From an uncultured Alphaproteobacteria bacterium (GTDB lineage Bacteria; Pseudomonadota; Alphaproteobacteria; Micavibrionales; Micavibrionaceae): DNA of 57,194 nucleotides. The position numbers were made by a program, and so were the translations under genes. The stretch covers positions 1 through 57,194 of the forward strand of contig CAMLJM010000021.1 in NCBI GenBank assembly GCA_946480475.1. Direction: 5' to 3'. A model generated the notes under the pieces. That model searched no databases. It was not told the origin of the DNA and saw only the letters and a list, made by a program, of their open reading frames with translations. Below are positions 8,599-16,319 of the stretch, one piece after another. Position 1 is the first letter of the stretch. The number at the start of each line of letters is the position of its first letter.

Positions 8599-9852
8599 TT
8601 AAACTCTGACCAGCGCGTGGCGTTTCTTGCCCGCTGAAAGTTTAATGTAACCTTCTTCCGTGAGATCAGATTCTTTCGCTATAAATTTATCGTCGCTGAC
8701 GATGTTATCGTTACAGCGAATGCCGCCCCCTTGAACCAGGCGGCGTGCCTCGCCTTTTGATGTAGCGAATCCGGCCTCTACCAGCAAATCAAGAATCGCA
8801 ATGCCTGTAGTCAGGCGTGCGCGTTCTACGGTGATGCTCGGCAAATCGCCGCCGACGCCACCTTGCTCAAACACTTTTTGTGCCGTGGCAGCGGCATCCA
8901 ATGCGGCCTGCTCACCGTGGTTGAGTTTCGTGGCTTCGTGCGCGAGAATTTTCTTGGCTTCGTTGATCTCGGCGCCTTGCAATGCTGCCAGACGCTTAAC
9001 TTCATCCATCGGCAGCATGGTAAAGCGCGCCAGCAAGTTGCCGACATCCGCGTCATCGATGTTGCGGAAATATTGCCAGTAATCATAAGGCGAAAGCATG
9101 CGCGGGCTGAGCCAGACGGCGCCACCAACGGTTTTACCCATTTTTTCACCTGCTGAATTCAGCAGCAGCGGCGCGGTGAGCGCGAACAGCTGCACCTTGT
9201 CAGATTTATGTGCGAGATCGACGCCATTGATAATATTGCCCCACTGGTCTGACCCGCCAATCTGCAGAATGGTGCCATGCTCGCGGTGAATGGCAAGGAA
9301 GTCATAACCCTGCATCACCATGTAATTGAACTCCAGCAGGGTGAGGGGGCTTTCACGTTCCAGGCGTGTCTTCACACTGTCGAAAGAGATCATGCGATTG
9401 ACAGTGAAGTAACGGCCATAATCACGCAAGAATTCGAGATAACCGAGCTTAGAAAGCCAGTCATCGTTGTTGACCATCAAGGCGTCCGTCTTATCTTCAC
9501 CATATTTCAGGAACTGGGCAAAACAAGTCGAACGGATATTCTCCATATTGTCCTTGATGACGTCGTCCGTCATCAGGTTACGCGATTCATCTTTGAATGA
9601 CGGATCGCCGATTTTAGATGTGCCGCCACCCATAAGTGTGATGGGCTTATGGCCGCATTCCTGGAACCACTTCAGCATCATAATGCCGGTCAGGTTGCCG
9701 ATATGCAGGGATTTGGCTGTCGCATCAAAACCGATATAGGCGGATTGAACGCCCTCGCAGAGCTTTTTGTCCAGCCCCTCGAGATCGGAGCATTGGTTGA
9801 AAAAACCCCGTTCCTGCATGACATTCAAAAAATCCGATTTTACAGCGGCCAT
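8599..9852 (-). CDS. tyrS: Tyrosine-tRNA ligase
   Basis: This enzyme of about 417 residues charges tRNA-Tyr with tyrosine and is essential for translation. The class I signatures are SLHIGNLTG (HIGH motif, near residue 45) and GEKMGKT (KMSKS equivalent, near residue 234, with Gly and Thr replacing the Ser residues). The [10 protein letters not shown] and [10 protein letters not shown] segments are typical of bacterial TyrRS, and the last 70 residues form an S4 RNA-binding domain ([15 protein letters not shown]). I use the ATG at 9852 because it matches family N-termini and has AAGGA 11 bases upstream. The ATG at 9861 is only 2 bases from that site. It is divergent from anmK. Confidence 0.95.
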   Translation of the reverse strand: MAAVKSDFLNVMQERGFFNQCSDLEGLDKKLCEGVQSAYIGFDATAKSLHIGNLTGIMMLKWFQECGHKPITLMGGGTSKIGDPSFKDESRNLMTDDVIKDNMENIRSTCFAQFLKYGEDKTDALMVNNDDWLSKLGYLEFLRDYGRYFTVNRMISFDSVKTRLERESPLTLLEFNYMVMQGYDFLAIHREHGTILQIGGSDQWGNIINGVDLAHKSDKVQLFALTAPLLLNSAGEKMGKTVGGAVWLSPRMLSPYDYWQYFRNIDDADVGNLLARFTMLPMDEVKRLAALQGAEINEAKKILAHEATKLNHGEQAALDAAATAQKVFEQGGVGGDLPSITVERARLTTGIAILDLLVEAGFATSKGEARRLVQGGGIRCNDNIVSDDKFIAKESDLTEEGYIKLSAGKKRHALVRV

Positions 9853-9902
9853 GATACCCATTATCCTTGAAAATAAACGTATTTTCCTGATATCAGAGAC
9901 TC

Positions 9903-11009
9903 ATGCAAAAGCCAAGCGTTAACCATAAAATCTATACTGTGATCGGCCTGATGTCCGGCACCTCGCTGGATGGCATCGACGCCGCCCTGATCCGCACGGA
10001 TGGGCAGGATTTTGTCGAGAATATCGGCTTTGAAATGCTCTCATACAGCACCGATTTGCGCAATCGTCTGCGCGGATTGCTGGGTGTGAGGGATAAGAAC
10101 GACCCGCGCGTAAAACCGGTCGAGCAGGATATGACTCTGGCGCATGCCGCCGTTATCCAGAAACTGCTGGCTAAAACCGGATACAAGCCAGAACAGATCG
10201 ATATGATCGGCTTTCATGGTCAAACCCTTTTCCATGATCCCGCTAACCGTTTTACCTGGCAGATTGGCGATGGAAGGCTTCTGGCGCGCGCCACGGGTAT
10301 CGCCGTGGTGAATGATTTCCGCAGCAACGATGTAAAAGAGGGTGGGCAGGGTGCGCCATTCCTGCCGCTTTATCATCAGGCATTGACCAGTCAGCTTCCT
10401 AAACCGGTGGCTATTCTAAATATAGGTGGCGTTTCGAATATCACTTATCTGGGGGCAAATGATGAAGTGATCGCCTTTGATACAGGCCCCGGAAATGCGC
10501 TGCTCAATGATTGGGTTAAGCGCTATACGGGCCAGGAATTTGACGACGACGGCAAGATTGCCCGCGGCGGCACCGTAAACAAACTGGTGTTAAACAAGTT
10601 TCTCAGCAATTCCTATTTCATCCAGAAACCGCCTAAATCGCTGGATCGCGACGCGTGGCAGTTACGTGTATTGGATGGTATGAGTGTTGAAGATGGCGCG
10701 GCAACATTATCAGCCTTCACGGTGAAGGCTATTGCAAAATCTTTAGGGCATCTGCCTCAGGCTCCTCTGGCCTGGTATGTGACAGGCGGCGGACGCCATA
10801 ACAGCACTTTGATGAATGGCCTGAAACAGGAACTGCAAGTACCCGTTGAGAGTGTCGATGTTCTGGGTTGGAACGGCGACGGCATAGAGGCGGAGGGTTT
10901 CGCATGGCTGGCCGTGCGATCATTCCTGAAATTGCCACTCAGTTTGCCGACTACAACAGGTGTTCCTAAGCCGTTGACCGGAGGGCAGTATTGGGCTCGC
11001 CCGGCGTGA
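9903..11009 (+). CDS. anmK: Anhydro-N-acetylmuramic acid kinase
   Basis: This 368-residue enzyme phosphorylates and opens 1,6-anhydro-MurNAc recovered from peptidoglycan, feeding MurNAc-6-phosphate into cell-wall recycling. The N-terminal MSGTSLDGID is the family hallmark. The sugar-kinase ATPase motifs follow: IGFHGQTL, NIGGVSNITYL, FDTGPGNALLNDW, and VTGGGRHN near residue 290. The length matches AnmK (about 370). It lies back to back with tyrS, an arrangement common in Alphaproteobacteria, and its 3' end overlaps the start of tsaC. Together with the two lytic transglycosylases in the window it fits wall turnover, although MurQ is not present here. Confidence 0.95.
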   Translation: MQKPSVNHKIYTVIGLMSGTSLDGIDAALIRTDGQDFVENIGFEMLSYSTDLRNRLRGLLGVRDKNDPRVKPVEQDMTLAHAAVIQKLLAKTGYKPEQIDMIGFHGQTLFHDPANRFTWQIGDGRLLARATGIAVVNDFRSNDVKEGGQGAPFLPLYHQALTSQLPKPVAILNIGGVSNITYLGANDEVIAFDTGPGNALLNDWVKRYTGQEFDDDGKIARGGTVNKLVLNKFLSNSYFIQKPPKSLDRDAWQLRVLDGMSVEDGAATLSAFTVKAIAKSLGHLPQAPLAWYVTGGGRHNSTLMNGLKQELQVPVESVDVLGWNGDGIEAEGFAWLAVRSFLKLPLSLPTTTGVPKPLTGGQYWARPA

Positions 11010-12001
11010 ATCTGAAAGCGGTTTCTCCCGATTCCCTGCGTCAGGCATCAGATTTTCTGCATGCGGGGGAACTGGTCGTATTGCCGACGGAAACTGTTTA
11101 TGGCCTTGGCGCAAACGCGCTGAATGGCGAAGCGGTGGCACGTATATTCACGGCTAAAGGGCGGCCTGCGTTTAACCCTATTATTGTCCATGTCCCTGAT
11201 ACTGAAACAGCGCAAAAATATGTAAGTATGGACGCACGCGCGAAAGCAGTTGCTGCTGCTTTTTGGCCCGGGCCGCTTACCATCATCCTGCCGCGCCGTG
11301 ATAATTGCGCCATCAGCGAGCTATGCAGCGCTGGCCTGCCGACGCTGGCAATTCGCGTGCCTGCACATCCGGCGGCGCTGGCCTTGCTGAAGGAAAGTAG
11401 GCTGCCCATAGCAGCGCCTAGTGCCAATGTGTCGGGACAGGTGAGTGCGACAACACCGCAGCATGTGGTTGAAGGCCTTGGTGACAAGGTTGCCATGATC
11501 CTGGCGGCTGGTGCTTGTGATGTGGGTTTGGAATCAACAGTACTTGATTTGAGCGGTGGCAAACCTGTGGTATTGCGTCCAGGCGCTATCACGGCGGAAC
11601 AAATTGCAGATGTTCTGGATTGCGATGTTGATTATGATTTCGGTGAACATGGTGACAAGGTAAAATCGCCGGGCCAGCTTCTGAAACATTATGCGCCTTC
11701 TGTTCCTGTGCGCCTGAATGCTGTTGATGTAATGCCGGGTGAGGCCTTACTGGCCTTCGGTTCAATCAAGTTCATGGGTATCAAAGGTGGCGGCCACGCT
11801 AAAGATCTCCCGCAGACAGCACTCCGTAATCTCAGTGATACGGGTGATTTGAATCAGGCGGCGGCTAATCTGTTCCGCATGTTGCGTGAATTGGATCGTC
11901 CTGAGCATACCCATATTGCTGTAATGAATATTCCCGATCAGGGATTGGGCATTGCGATCAATGATCGTTTGAAACGCGCGGCTGCGGGTAGCCAGAAATA
12001 A
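10991..12001 (+). CDS. L-threonylcarbamoyladenylate synthase, TsaC/Sua5 family with Sua5 tail
   Basis: This 336-residue enzyme makes threonylcarbamoyl-AMP from threonine, bicarbonate and ATP for the t6A modification of ANN-decoding tRNAs. The YrdC domain covers about residues 10-205, with the K-x-R signature KGRPAFNP (56-63) and APSANVSG. A linker (SPGQLLKHYAP) leads to the C-terminal Sua5 domain, giving the longer Sua5-type architecture. I choose TTG 10991 because GGAGGG (10980-10985) is 5 bases upstream, which gives a 19-base overlap with anmK. A GTG at 11006 overlapping the anmK stop is the alternative. Translational coupling with anmK is likely. Confidence 0.93.
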   Translation: MGSPGVNLKAVSPDSLRQASDFLHAGELVVLPTETVYGLGANALNGEAVARIFTAKGRPAFNPIIVHVPDTETAQKYVSMDARAKAVAAAFWPGPLTIILPRRDNCAISELCSAGLPTLAIRVPAHPAALALLKESRLPIAAPSANVSGQVSATTPQHVVEGLGDKVAMILAAGACDVGLESTVLDLSGGKPVVLRPGAITAEQIADVLDCDVDYDFGEHGDKVKSPGQLLKHYAPSVPVRLNAVDVMPGEALLAFGSIKFMGIKGGGHAKDLPQTALRNLSDTGDLNQAAANLFRMLRELDRPEHTHIAVMNIPDQGLGIAINDRLKRAAAGSQK

Positions 12002-12010
12002 CAAAGCCTT

Positions 12011-12048
12011 GAAAACAACAAGACGCCATCTTGATCAGGGATGGCGTC
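12011..12048 (-). terminator. Rho-independent terminator of the 51-residue microgene
   Basis: Read on the minus strand, GACGCCATC and GATGGCGTC form a perfect 9-bp stem with a 9-base loop, followed by TTGTTGTTTT. On the plus strand the same hairpin follows tsaC but lacks a T-tract. A second small hairpin, AGACCG/CGGTCT at 12061-12078, lies between it and the microgene stop. Confidence 0.75.
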
Positions 12049-12088
12049 CGTTTGGGCGTCAGACCGGGCTTGCGGTCTATTTAAGAGT

Positions 12089-12244
12089 TCAATTTGCAAA
12101 AGCCAGATGGTTATATCTGTGCAAAGCGGCTAACGCTCTTGCTCTTGCAGGATAACCAGCCTGTCTCATCGTTTGTTTGCCGAGAATTCTCCCGACGCGA
12201 AACAGGGCCTGTTTCCTGAACTCGTGGCCAAGAAGAGAAGTCAT
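12089..12244 (-). CDS. Microgene: 51-residue basic protein with its own promoter and terminator
   Basis: The ATG at 12244 is preceded by GGAGG with a 5-base spacer and opens a 51-codon frame beginning MTSLLGHEFRKQALFRVG. The product is strongly basic (Arg, Lys and His spread throughout), short and amphipathic, with no Cys and no clear membrane helix. Upstream is a near-consensus promoter and downstream a 9-bp terminator, so it forms a complete single-gene unit. I do not recognise the family. A nucleic-acid-binding or membrane-active role would suit the charge but is inference. The transcript could also act as a small RNA. Confidence 0.65.
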   Translation of the reverse strand: MTSLLGHEFRKQALFRVGRILGKQTMRQAGYPARARALAALHRYNHLAFAN

Positions 12245-12276
12245 GTGAACCTCCATTTCCTAGTCTCTATGATTTT

Positions 12277-12305
12277 AGTATATACAATAGATTTATATAT
12301 ATCAA
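12277..12305 (-). promoter_or_regulatory. Sigma-70 promoter of the microgene
   Basis: On the minus strand TTGATA (12305-12300) and TATACT (12282-12277) are separated by exactly 17 bases. Each box matches 5 of 6 consensus positions, and the surroundings are very A/T-rich. The expected start of transcription is near 12270, giving a leader of about 26 bases. Confidence 0.7.
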
Positions 12306-12464
12306 GTAAAAAAAGAAATAGATAACAAAAATGAATACTTTGTTATTTATTTTATATTATAAAGTATTGATCATTATTGTAAGTATTCATATATATAATG
12401 ATTTTATACAGTATAAATAAGAAAGTATTATTAAAGTAAATCAACAGTATTCCCGTTAATGGGC
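12306..12464. repeat. A/T-rich intergenic tract with repeated AAGTATT element
   Basis: No gene is visible. The tract carries four copies of the same element: AATACTTT at 12334-12341 (inverted), AAAGTATT at 12361-12368, AAGTATT at 12381-12387 and AAAGTATT at 12422-12429. The first two form an inverted pair. The tract lies upstream of the microgene promoter. There is no DnaA box, so an origin is not supported. Confidence 0.45.
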
Positions 12465-12492
12465 ATAAAAAAGGGGCTTGAATCAGCCCCTT
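12465..12492 (-). terminator. Rho-independent terminator of the sigma-54-linked transglycosylase gene
   Basis: Read on the minus strand, AAGGGGCT and AGCCCCTT form an 8-bp stem around a 6-base loop and run into six T residues. It lies about 25 bases beyond the stop codon at 12518. Confidence 0.88.
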
Positions 12493-12517
12493 AATATATA
12501 ATCCGTAAAGGGTGTCA

Positions 12518-13507
12518 TTACTGGTTGTAACGACTTCTGATAGCTGTTGTATCAGCCTGTGCCAGTTGCATAACTTCTACCGGATTGCTGACGATTGCCT
12601 GTCTGTTGCCGTTACGCGCGTTAAGATGGGCAAAGCGCTCATTGCTGCGCTGGCTGCTGTCCGCATCGCTATTCCCCGCTAACAGACGCAATTGCTGAGC
12701 TTGGTTATTACGGAATATTTCCTGTGCCCAAAGCAGATCATTATTGTAGGAAGTGGAACGAAGCGGTTCACGCGCTGCAGACGCCATACGCACGGGGTTG
12801 CTTCCCGCCATGCGTGATTCACCATCATCGTGGCTGGCGATCATAATATTGCTATCAATGCTCTGTGTGCTATTTTCGAATTTCTGGGCAAAGAAATCAT
12901 ATACACCGGCCAGAGTGCGTGGTTTACCTGTCTTGGAATCATAGAACACATTGTAATTGGCGCGCGAGGCAGCCGGGAAAATGTCGGCCGCCGTATCCAG
13001 TGGATTATTCTCCATCGCCTGAATAAAGCCCGCAGCACCGCTGGGACCCATGAAATGGGCAAGGTAAAGTTCAACCGGGCCAATGTCGGAATCGACGCGC
13101 GCTTCCAGATATTCTTTATTGTCGGCGGCATATTCTGCGGCCATAGCCGCGGCTGTTTCAGGATCCTTGCGCAGCTCCAGGATTTCCTTACGCGTTTTGG
13201 CGTCCGTAACTTTGCCGTTTGCGCTGATCTTGTCAGCGTATTCGCCCAGACCATACTCATCGCCATGATCGCGCACCATGGCCAGCCATGTCTTCTCGAT
13301 AAACTGGTATAACCCGGTGGCAGAGCTTGTCTTGGCTTTCACATCGGTGCGGAAACTGCTCTCGGCGGATGCCTTTTCCATCAGGTAGGCAAAATCCACC
13401 CCGGTATGGGCGCTGGCCTTTTTAATGGCTTTCACGACTTCCGGGGAAGCCTGACGTTCCATGGCAGCTAAACTATTGTTTTTCAACAGATTTCCAACTG
13501 AATTCAT
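12518..13507 (-). CDS. SLT-domain lytic transglycosylase without signal peptide
   Basis: This 329-residue protein has an SLT-type muramidase fold in its N-terminal half. The catalytic Glu is probably Glu49 in KASAESSF, followed by SSATGLYQFIEKTW (61-74), the equivalent of the GLMQ motif. A later segment, YLAHFMGPSGAAGFI, matches the AYNAG region loosely. The C-terminal 130 residues are Asn/Ser/Arg-rich and low in complexity. There is no Sec signal, so export would need a dedicated route such as a flagellar or other type III apparatus. A near-perfect sigma-54 promoter lies upstream and a terminator downstream. In many Alphaproteobacteria sigma-54 drives flagellar genes, so a flagellum-associated wall-remodelling role is the best inference. 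Confidence 0.8.
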   Translation of the reverse strand: MNSVGNLLKNNSLAAMERQASPEVVKAIKKASAHTGVDFAYLMEKASAESSFRTDVKAKTSSATGLYQFIEKTWLAMVRDHGDEYGLGEYADKISANGKVTDAKTRKEILELRKDPETAAAMAAEYAADNKEYLEARVDSDIGPVELYLAHFMGPSGAAGFIQAMENNPLDTAADIFPAASRANYNVFYDSKTGKPRTLAGVYDFFAQKFENSTQSIDSNIMIASHDDGESRMAGSNPVRMASAAREPLRSTSYNNDLLWAQEIFRNNQAQQLRLLAGNSDADSSQRSNERFAHLNARNGNRQAIVSNPVEVMQLAQADTTAIRSRYNQ

Positions 13508-13551
13508 AACCGTGACCTCAATGAAGGCTTTTGCATCTCGAAGCTATAAGA

Positions 13552-13567
13552 GCAAGCGCTGTGCCAA
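13552..13567 (-). promoter_or_regulatory. Sigma-54 (-24/-12) promoter for the transglycosylase gene
   Basis: The minus strand reads TGGCACAGCGCTTGCT, matching the consensus TGGCACG-N4-TTGCW at all informative positions but one, with the required GG-N10-GC spacing (13566-13565 and 13554-13553). Transcription should start near 13541, giving a leader of about 34 bases before the ATG at 13507. Confidence 0.75.
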
Positions 13568-13684
13568 ACACCTGGAGTTTCCCATAAATTTTGATGCAGA
13601 TGGCCTGATGAACGAAAGAGCTATGATCTTTCTACGCGGCAGCAAAGAGAAAGTCCGTTTGTTAAACCCCTGGATTTCAAGGGA

Positions 13685-13714
13685 TTGAAGCTCTCCCCCG
13701 ATCAGGAGTAGAAT
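13685..13714 (+). promoter_or_regulatory. Possible sigma-70 promoter for the acyl-CoA dehydrogenase gene
   Basis: TTGAAG (13685-13690) and TAGAAT (13709-13714) are 18 bases apart. Transcription would begin near 13720, at the 5' edge of the inverted repeat. Confidence 0.4.
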
Positions 13715-13715
13715 T

Positions 13716-13739
13716 AAAGGGTCAGGAATCCTGACCTTT
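13716..13739 (+). repeat. Inverted repeat in the leader of the acyl-CoA dehydrogenase gene
   Basis: GGTCAGG (13720-13726) and CCTGACC (13730-13736) flank AAT, and the pairing extends outward through AAA/TTT with one bulged G. It sits 20 bases before the ribosome site. It could be an operator or a 5' mRNA hairpin. Confidence 0.45.
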
Positions 13740-13759
13740 CCGCCCTCCTGAGGTTCTCC

Positions 13760-15502
13760 ATGAGCGTTTATAAAGCCCCCGTCGCCGATATGAAATTTGT
13801 CCTGAAGAATGTCGTGGGCCTGAATAGGCTCGATAAGGCAAAAGATCTCGACGATCAGATGGTGGAAACTATCCTGGAGGAAGCGGGAAAGCTTGCCACC
13901 AGTGTGCTTGACCCTCTCAATGTGCCGGCTGACCGTCATGGTTCCAGGCTTGAGGGCGGCAAAGTCAAAACGCCAAATGGTTTTAAGGAGGCCTATAAAC
14001 AATACTGTGAAGGGGGTTGGAACGGCGTCCCCTTTAATCCTGATTACGGCGGACAGGGTTTGCCTTTGACATTGGCATTCGCTGTGCAGGAAATGTGGCA
14101 GTCGGCCAATATGTCGTTTGGCCTGTGCCCCATGCTTAATCAGGCAGCCGTAGAGGCCATTGATGTTCATGGTACGCAAGGACAGAAAGATACTTATCTA
14201 TCCAAGCTGATCAGTGGTGAATGGACAGGAACGATGAACCTGACCGAACCTCATGCGGGTACTGATCTGGCGGCGCTGAAATCAAAAGCGGTAAAGCAGG
14301 CTGACGGCACTTATAAATTAACGGGCCAGAAGATTTTCATTACCTATGGCGATCACGATCTGGCCGATAACATCATCCATATGGTTCTGGCACGGACACC
14401 GGATGCCCCCGAAGGCGTCAAAGGTATTTCCCTGTTCCTGGTGCCTAAATTTATTCCCGATGCGCAGGGCAATCCCGGCGTCGCCAATGATCTGAAATGT
14501 GTGGGGCTTGAACACAAGATGGGCATACATGGCTCGCCTACCTGCACTATGCAGTATGGCGATAATGGCGGTGCAACAGCATGGCTGATTGGTCATGAGA
14601 ATGACGGCCTTAAATGCATGTTCACGATGATGAACAACGCACGTTTGTCCGTCGGGTTGCAGGGCGTTTCCATTGCCGAACGCGCCTATCAGCACGCGTT
14701 GGATTACGCGCGTAATCGTATACAAGGCACGCGGATTTCAGAGAGGTCAGGTTCGCGCGTAGCCATTATTGAACACCCTGACGTGCGCCGTATGCTTCTA
14801 TCCATGAAAGCGCAGATTGAGGCAGGACGCATGCTTTGTTATGACGCTGCTTTCGCTATTGATAATGCAGAAGAGGGTGATGCTGCCGCGCAAGACAAGG
14901 TTGATTTGTTGACTCCTGTTGTAAAGGCCTGGTGTACAGATATGGCCTGTGACGTGGCATCGCTCGGTGTGCAGATTCATGGGGGCATGGGCTTCATTGA
15001 GGAAACAGGCGCTGCACAATATTATCGCGATGCCCGCATCACGCCTATTTATGAAGGCACGAATGGAATTCAGGCGCTGGATCTTTCCATGCGCAAAATC
15101 ATTGCCAACAAAGGTGTCGCCGCGCGCGCATGGTTCGCGGAAGCGGATGATAGCATAAAGGCGCTGGGTTTGCATGCTGACATGAAAGAGAATGCCGCCG
15201 AATTGGCATGGGCGTTAGAGGCGCTGAAATCAGCAACGGATTGGATGCTTGATCAGGGTGCGCAGGGTGATCTGGAATCCGTAGCAGCCGTTAACGTGCC
15301 ATACCTGAAAGCTTTCGGCGCTATTGCAGGCGCTGTTATGATGGCGCGCGCTGTTCATGAAGCGAAAGCCGGGAATGATCTGCAAAAGATTATGACGGCG
15401 AATTATTATTTCCATCATATCCTGCCGCAATATAAAGGGCATGTGGACACGGTTATGAACGGTGCCGCGTCAGTGAATGATTATAAAACGGCAATGTTCT
15501 AA
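13760..15502 (+). CDS. Acyl-CoA dehydrogenase, long DmdC-like form
   Basis: This 580-residue flavoenzyme oxidises an acyl-CoA to the 2-enoyl-CoA and passes electrons to ETF. It is the long form with an extra N-terminal helix and a C-terminal extension, the group that includes FadE5-like enzymes and 3-methylmercaptopropionyl-CoA dehydrogenase (DmdC). Visible motifs are TMNLTEPHAGTDL for the FAD/substrate site, IHGGMGFIEETGAAQYYRDARI, and ITPIYEGTNGIQ, whose Glu432 sits at the usual catalytic-base position. Substrate chain length cannot be told. The ATG at 13760 follows a GAGG ribosome site. The gene appears monocistronic, with no ETF or thiolase gene nearby. Confidence 0.9.
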   Translation: MSVYKAPVADMKFVLKNVVGLNRLDKAKDLDDQMVETILEEAGKLATSVLDPLNVPADRHGSRLEGGKVKTPNGFKEAYKQYCEGGWNGVPFNPDYGGQGLPLTLAFAVQEMWQSANMSFGLCPMLNQAAVEAIDVHGTQGQKDTYLSKLISGEWTGTMNLTEPHAGTDLAALKSKAVKQADGTYKLTGQKIFITYGDHDLADNIIHMVLARTPDAPEGVKGISLFLVPKFIPDAQGNPGVANDLKCVGLEHKMGIHGSPTCTMQYGDNGGATAWLIGHENDGLKCMFTMMNNARLSVGLQGVSIAERAYQHALDYARNRIQGTRISERSGSRVAIIEHPDVRRMLLSMKAQIEAGRMLCYDAAFAIDNAEEGDAAAQDKVDLLTPVVKAWCTDMACDVASLGVQIHGGMGFIEETGAAQYYRDARITPIYEGTNGIQALDLSMRKIIANKGVAARAWFAEADDSIKALGLHADMKENAAELAWALEALKSATDWMLDQGAQGDLESVAAVNVPYLKAFGAIAGAVMMARAVHEAKAGNDLQKIMTANYYFHHILPQYKGHVDTVMNGAASVNDYKTAMF

Positions 15503-15506
15503 ACGA

Positions 15507-16202
15507 TCAAGGCAGCCCTTTGACAGGCGATGATGATGACTGTTTCAGGCAATACGTACTGGTTCGGCCGTTAATCGCGCGAATATTGTCAAAGTCAGGA
15601 TAGGGGCTGAGTTCATAGTTCTTTGCGAACTCAAGCGCGAAGCATTTGCAAAACTCGCTTGTACGATCTGTCTTAAGAACATACCGCATGGCGGACAGGC
15701 ATTGGTCGTAACCATATCCCGCAGCGCCCGGTACGGAAACGCAATCGCTGGATATCCGCCCTACGATTGCATCTTTGTGATCTTCGGGAGAGAATACGCG
15801 TTCTTCAAAAAATTCGCCGGCCAGACATTCGCAATCATGAAATTGAGAATAGATATTGTAGTTATTGCATTCTCTGTTCACATCCTGCGTTTCATTCAGT
15901 ATCTGGTTCTGCACATCATAAGGCAATTGCGCAAAAATTTCGTCAGCATTAATCTTGCGATCCGGACGTCTGGGATTACTCCATTCAGGTTCTGGTGAAA
16001 CCATGGAAGATTCACCTGCATCTGCGGCACTTTCCGGGGCCACATATCCGGGCACTGATTTATTGATGACATCCGGGGTCAGATCGGGAAGCGTAGCCGG
16101 GGCTGTCTCTTCCAGCTGCACAGGTTGTGCGAGCGCAGGCCCGGCAAGGGTTATTCCCAAACCGACGATGCCGGTGATAAGTGCAAGTAAAGCCACGCGC
16201 AT
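15507..16202 (-). CDS. Secreted Cys-rich protein with two CxC motifs, unknown
   Basis: This 231-residue protein has a Sec signal peptide (hydrophobic residues 3-20, probable cleavage after ALA near residue 25). An acidic, Pro-rich linker of about 60 residues is followed by a compact domain with eight Cys residues, including CEC and CKC. The Cys count is even, which suits disulfide-bonded periplasmic folding, and there is no CxxCH, so it is not a c-type cytochrome. I do not recognise the family. It ends 4 bases from the convergent acyl-CoA dehydrogenase gene. A perfect palindrome lies about 35 bases upstream of the ATG. Confidence 0.7.
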   Translation of the reverse strand: MRVALLALITGIVGLGITLAGPALAQPVQLEETAPATLPDLTPDVINKSVPGYVAPESAADAGESSMVSPEPEWSNPRRPDRKINADEIFAQLPYDVQNQILNETQDVNRECNNYNIYSQFHDCECLAGEFFEERVFSPEDHKDAIVGRISSDCVSVPGAAGYGYDQCLSAMRYVLKTDRTSEFCKCFALEFAKNYELSPYPDFDNIRAINGRTSTYCLKQSSSSPVKGLP

Positions 16203-16236
16203 ATTTTATGATCCATGCCTCTTGTAAAAGTCTCAA

Positions 16237-16250
16237 GCTATTATAATAGC
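16237..16250. promoter_or_regulatory. Perfect 14-base palindrome containing TATAAT
   Basis: GCTATTATAATAGC reads identically on both strands and contains a -10-like TATAAT in both directions. It lies between the terminator of the HTH gene and the secreted Cys-rich gene, so it may serve as -10 element and operator for the latter. No clear -35 box is visible. Confidence 0.4.
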
Positions 16251-16251
16251 A

Positions 16252-16289
16252 TAAGAAAAGACCGGCCCATATATAAAGAGGGGCCGGTC
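16252..16289 (-). terminator. Rho-independent terminator after the HTH/SapC operon
   Basis: Read on the minus strand, GACCGGCCC and GGGCCGGTC form a perfect 9-bp stem with a 12-base loop, followed by TTTTCTTAT. It lies about 30 bases after the stop at 16320. Confidence 0.85.
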
Positions 16290-16319
16290 AGAATTAACTT
16301 TTTAAAAGCTTTGTCTGGC

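Noticed and set aside
12306..12464. A/T-rich tract considered as a replication origin
   Set aside because: No DnaA box, no parS-like site, and none of the genes usually found beside alphaproteobacterial origins.
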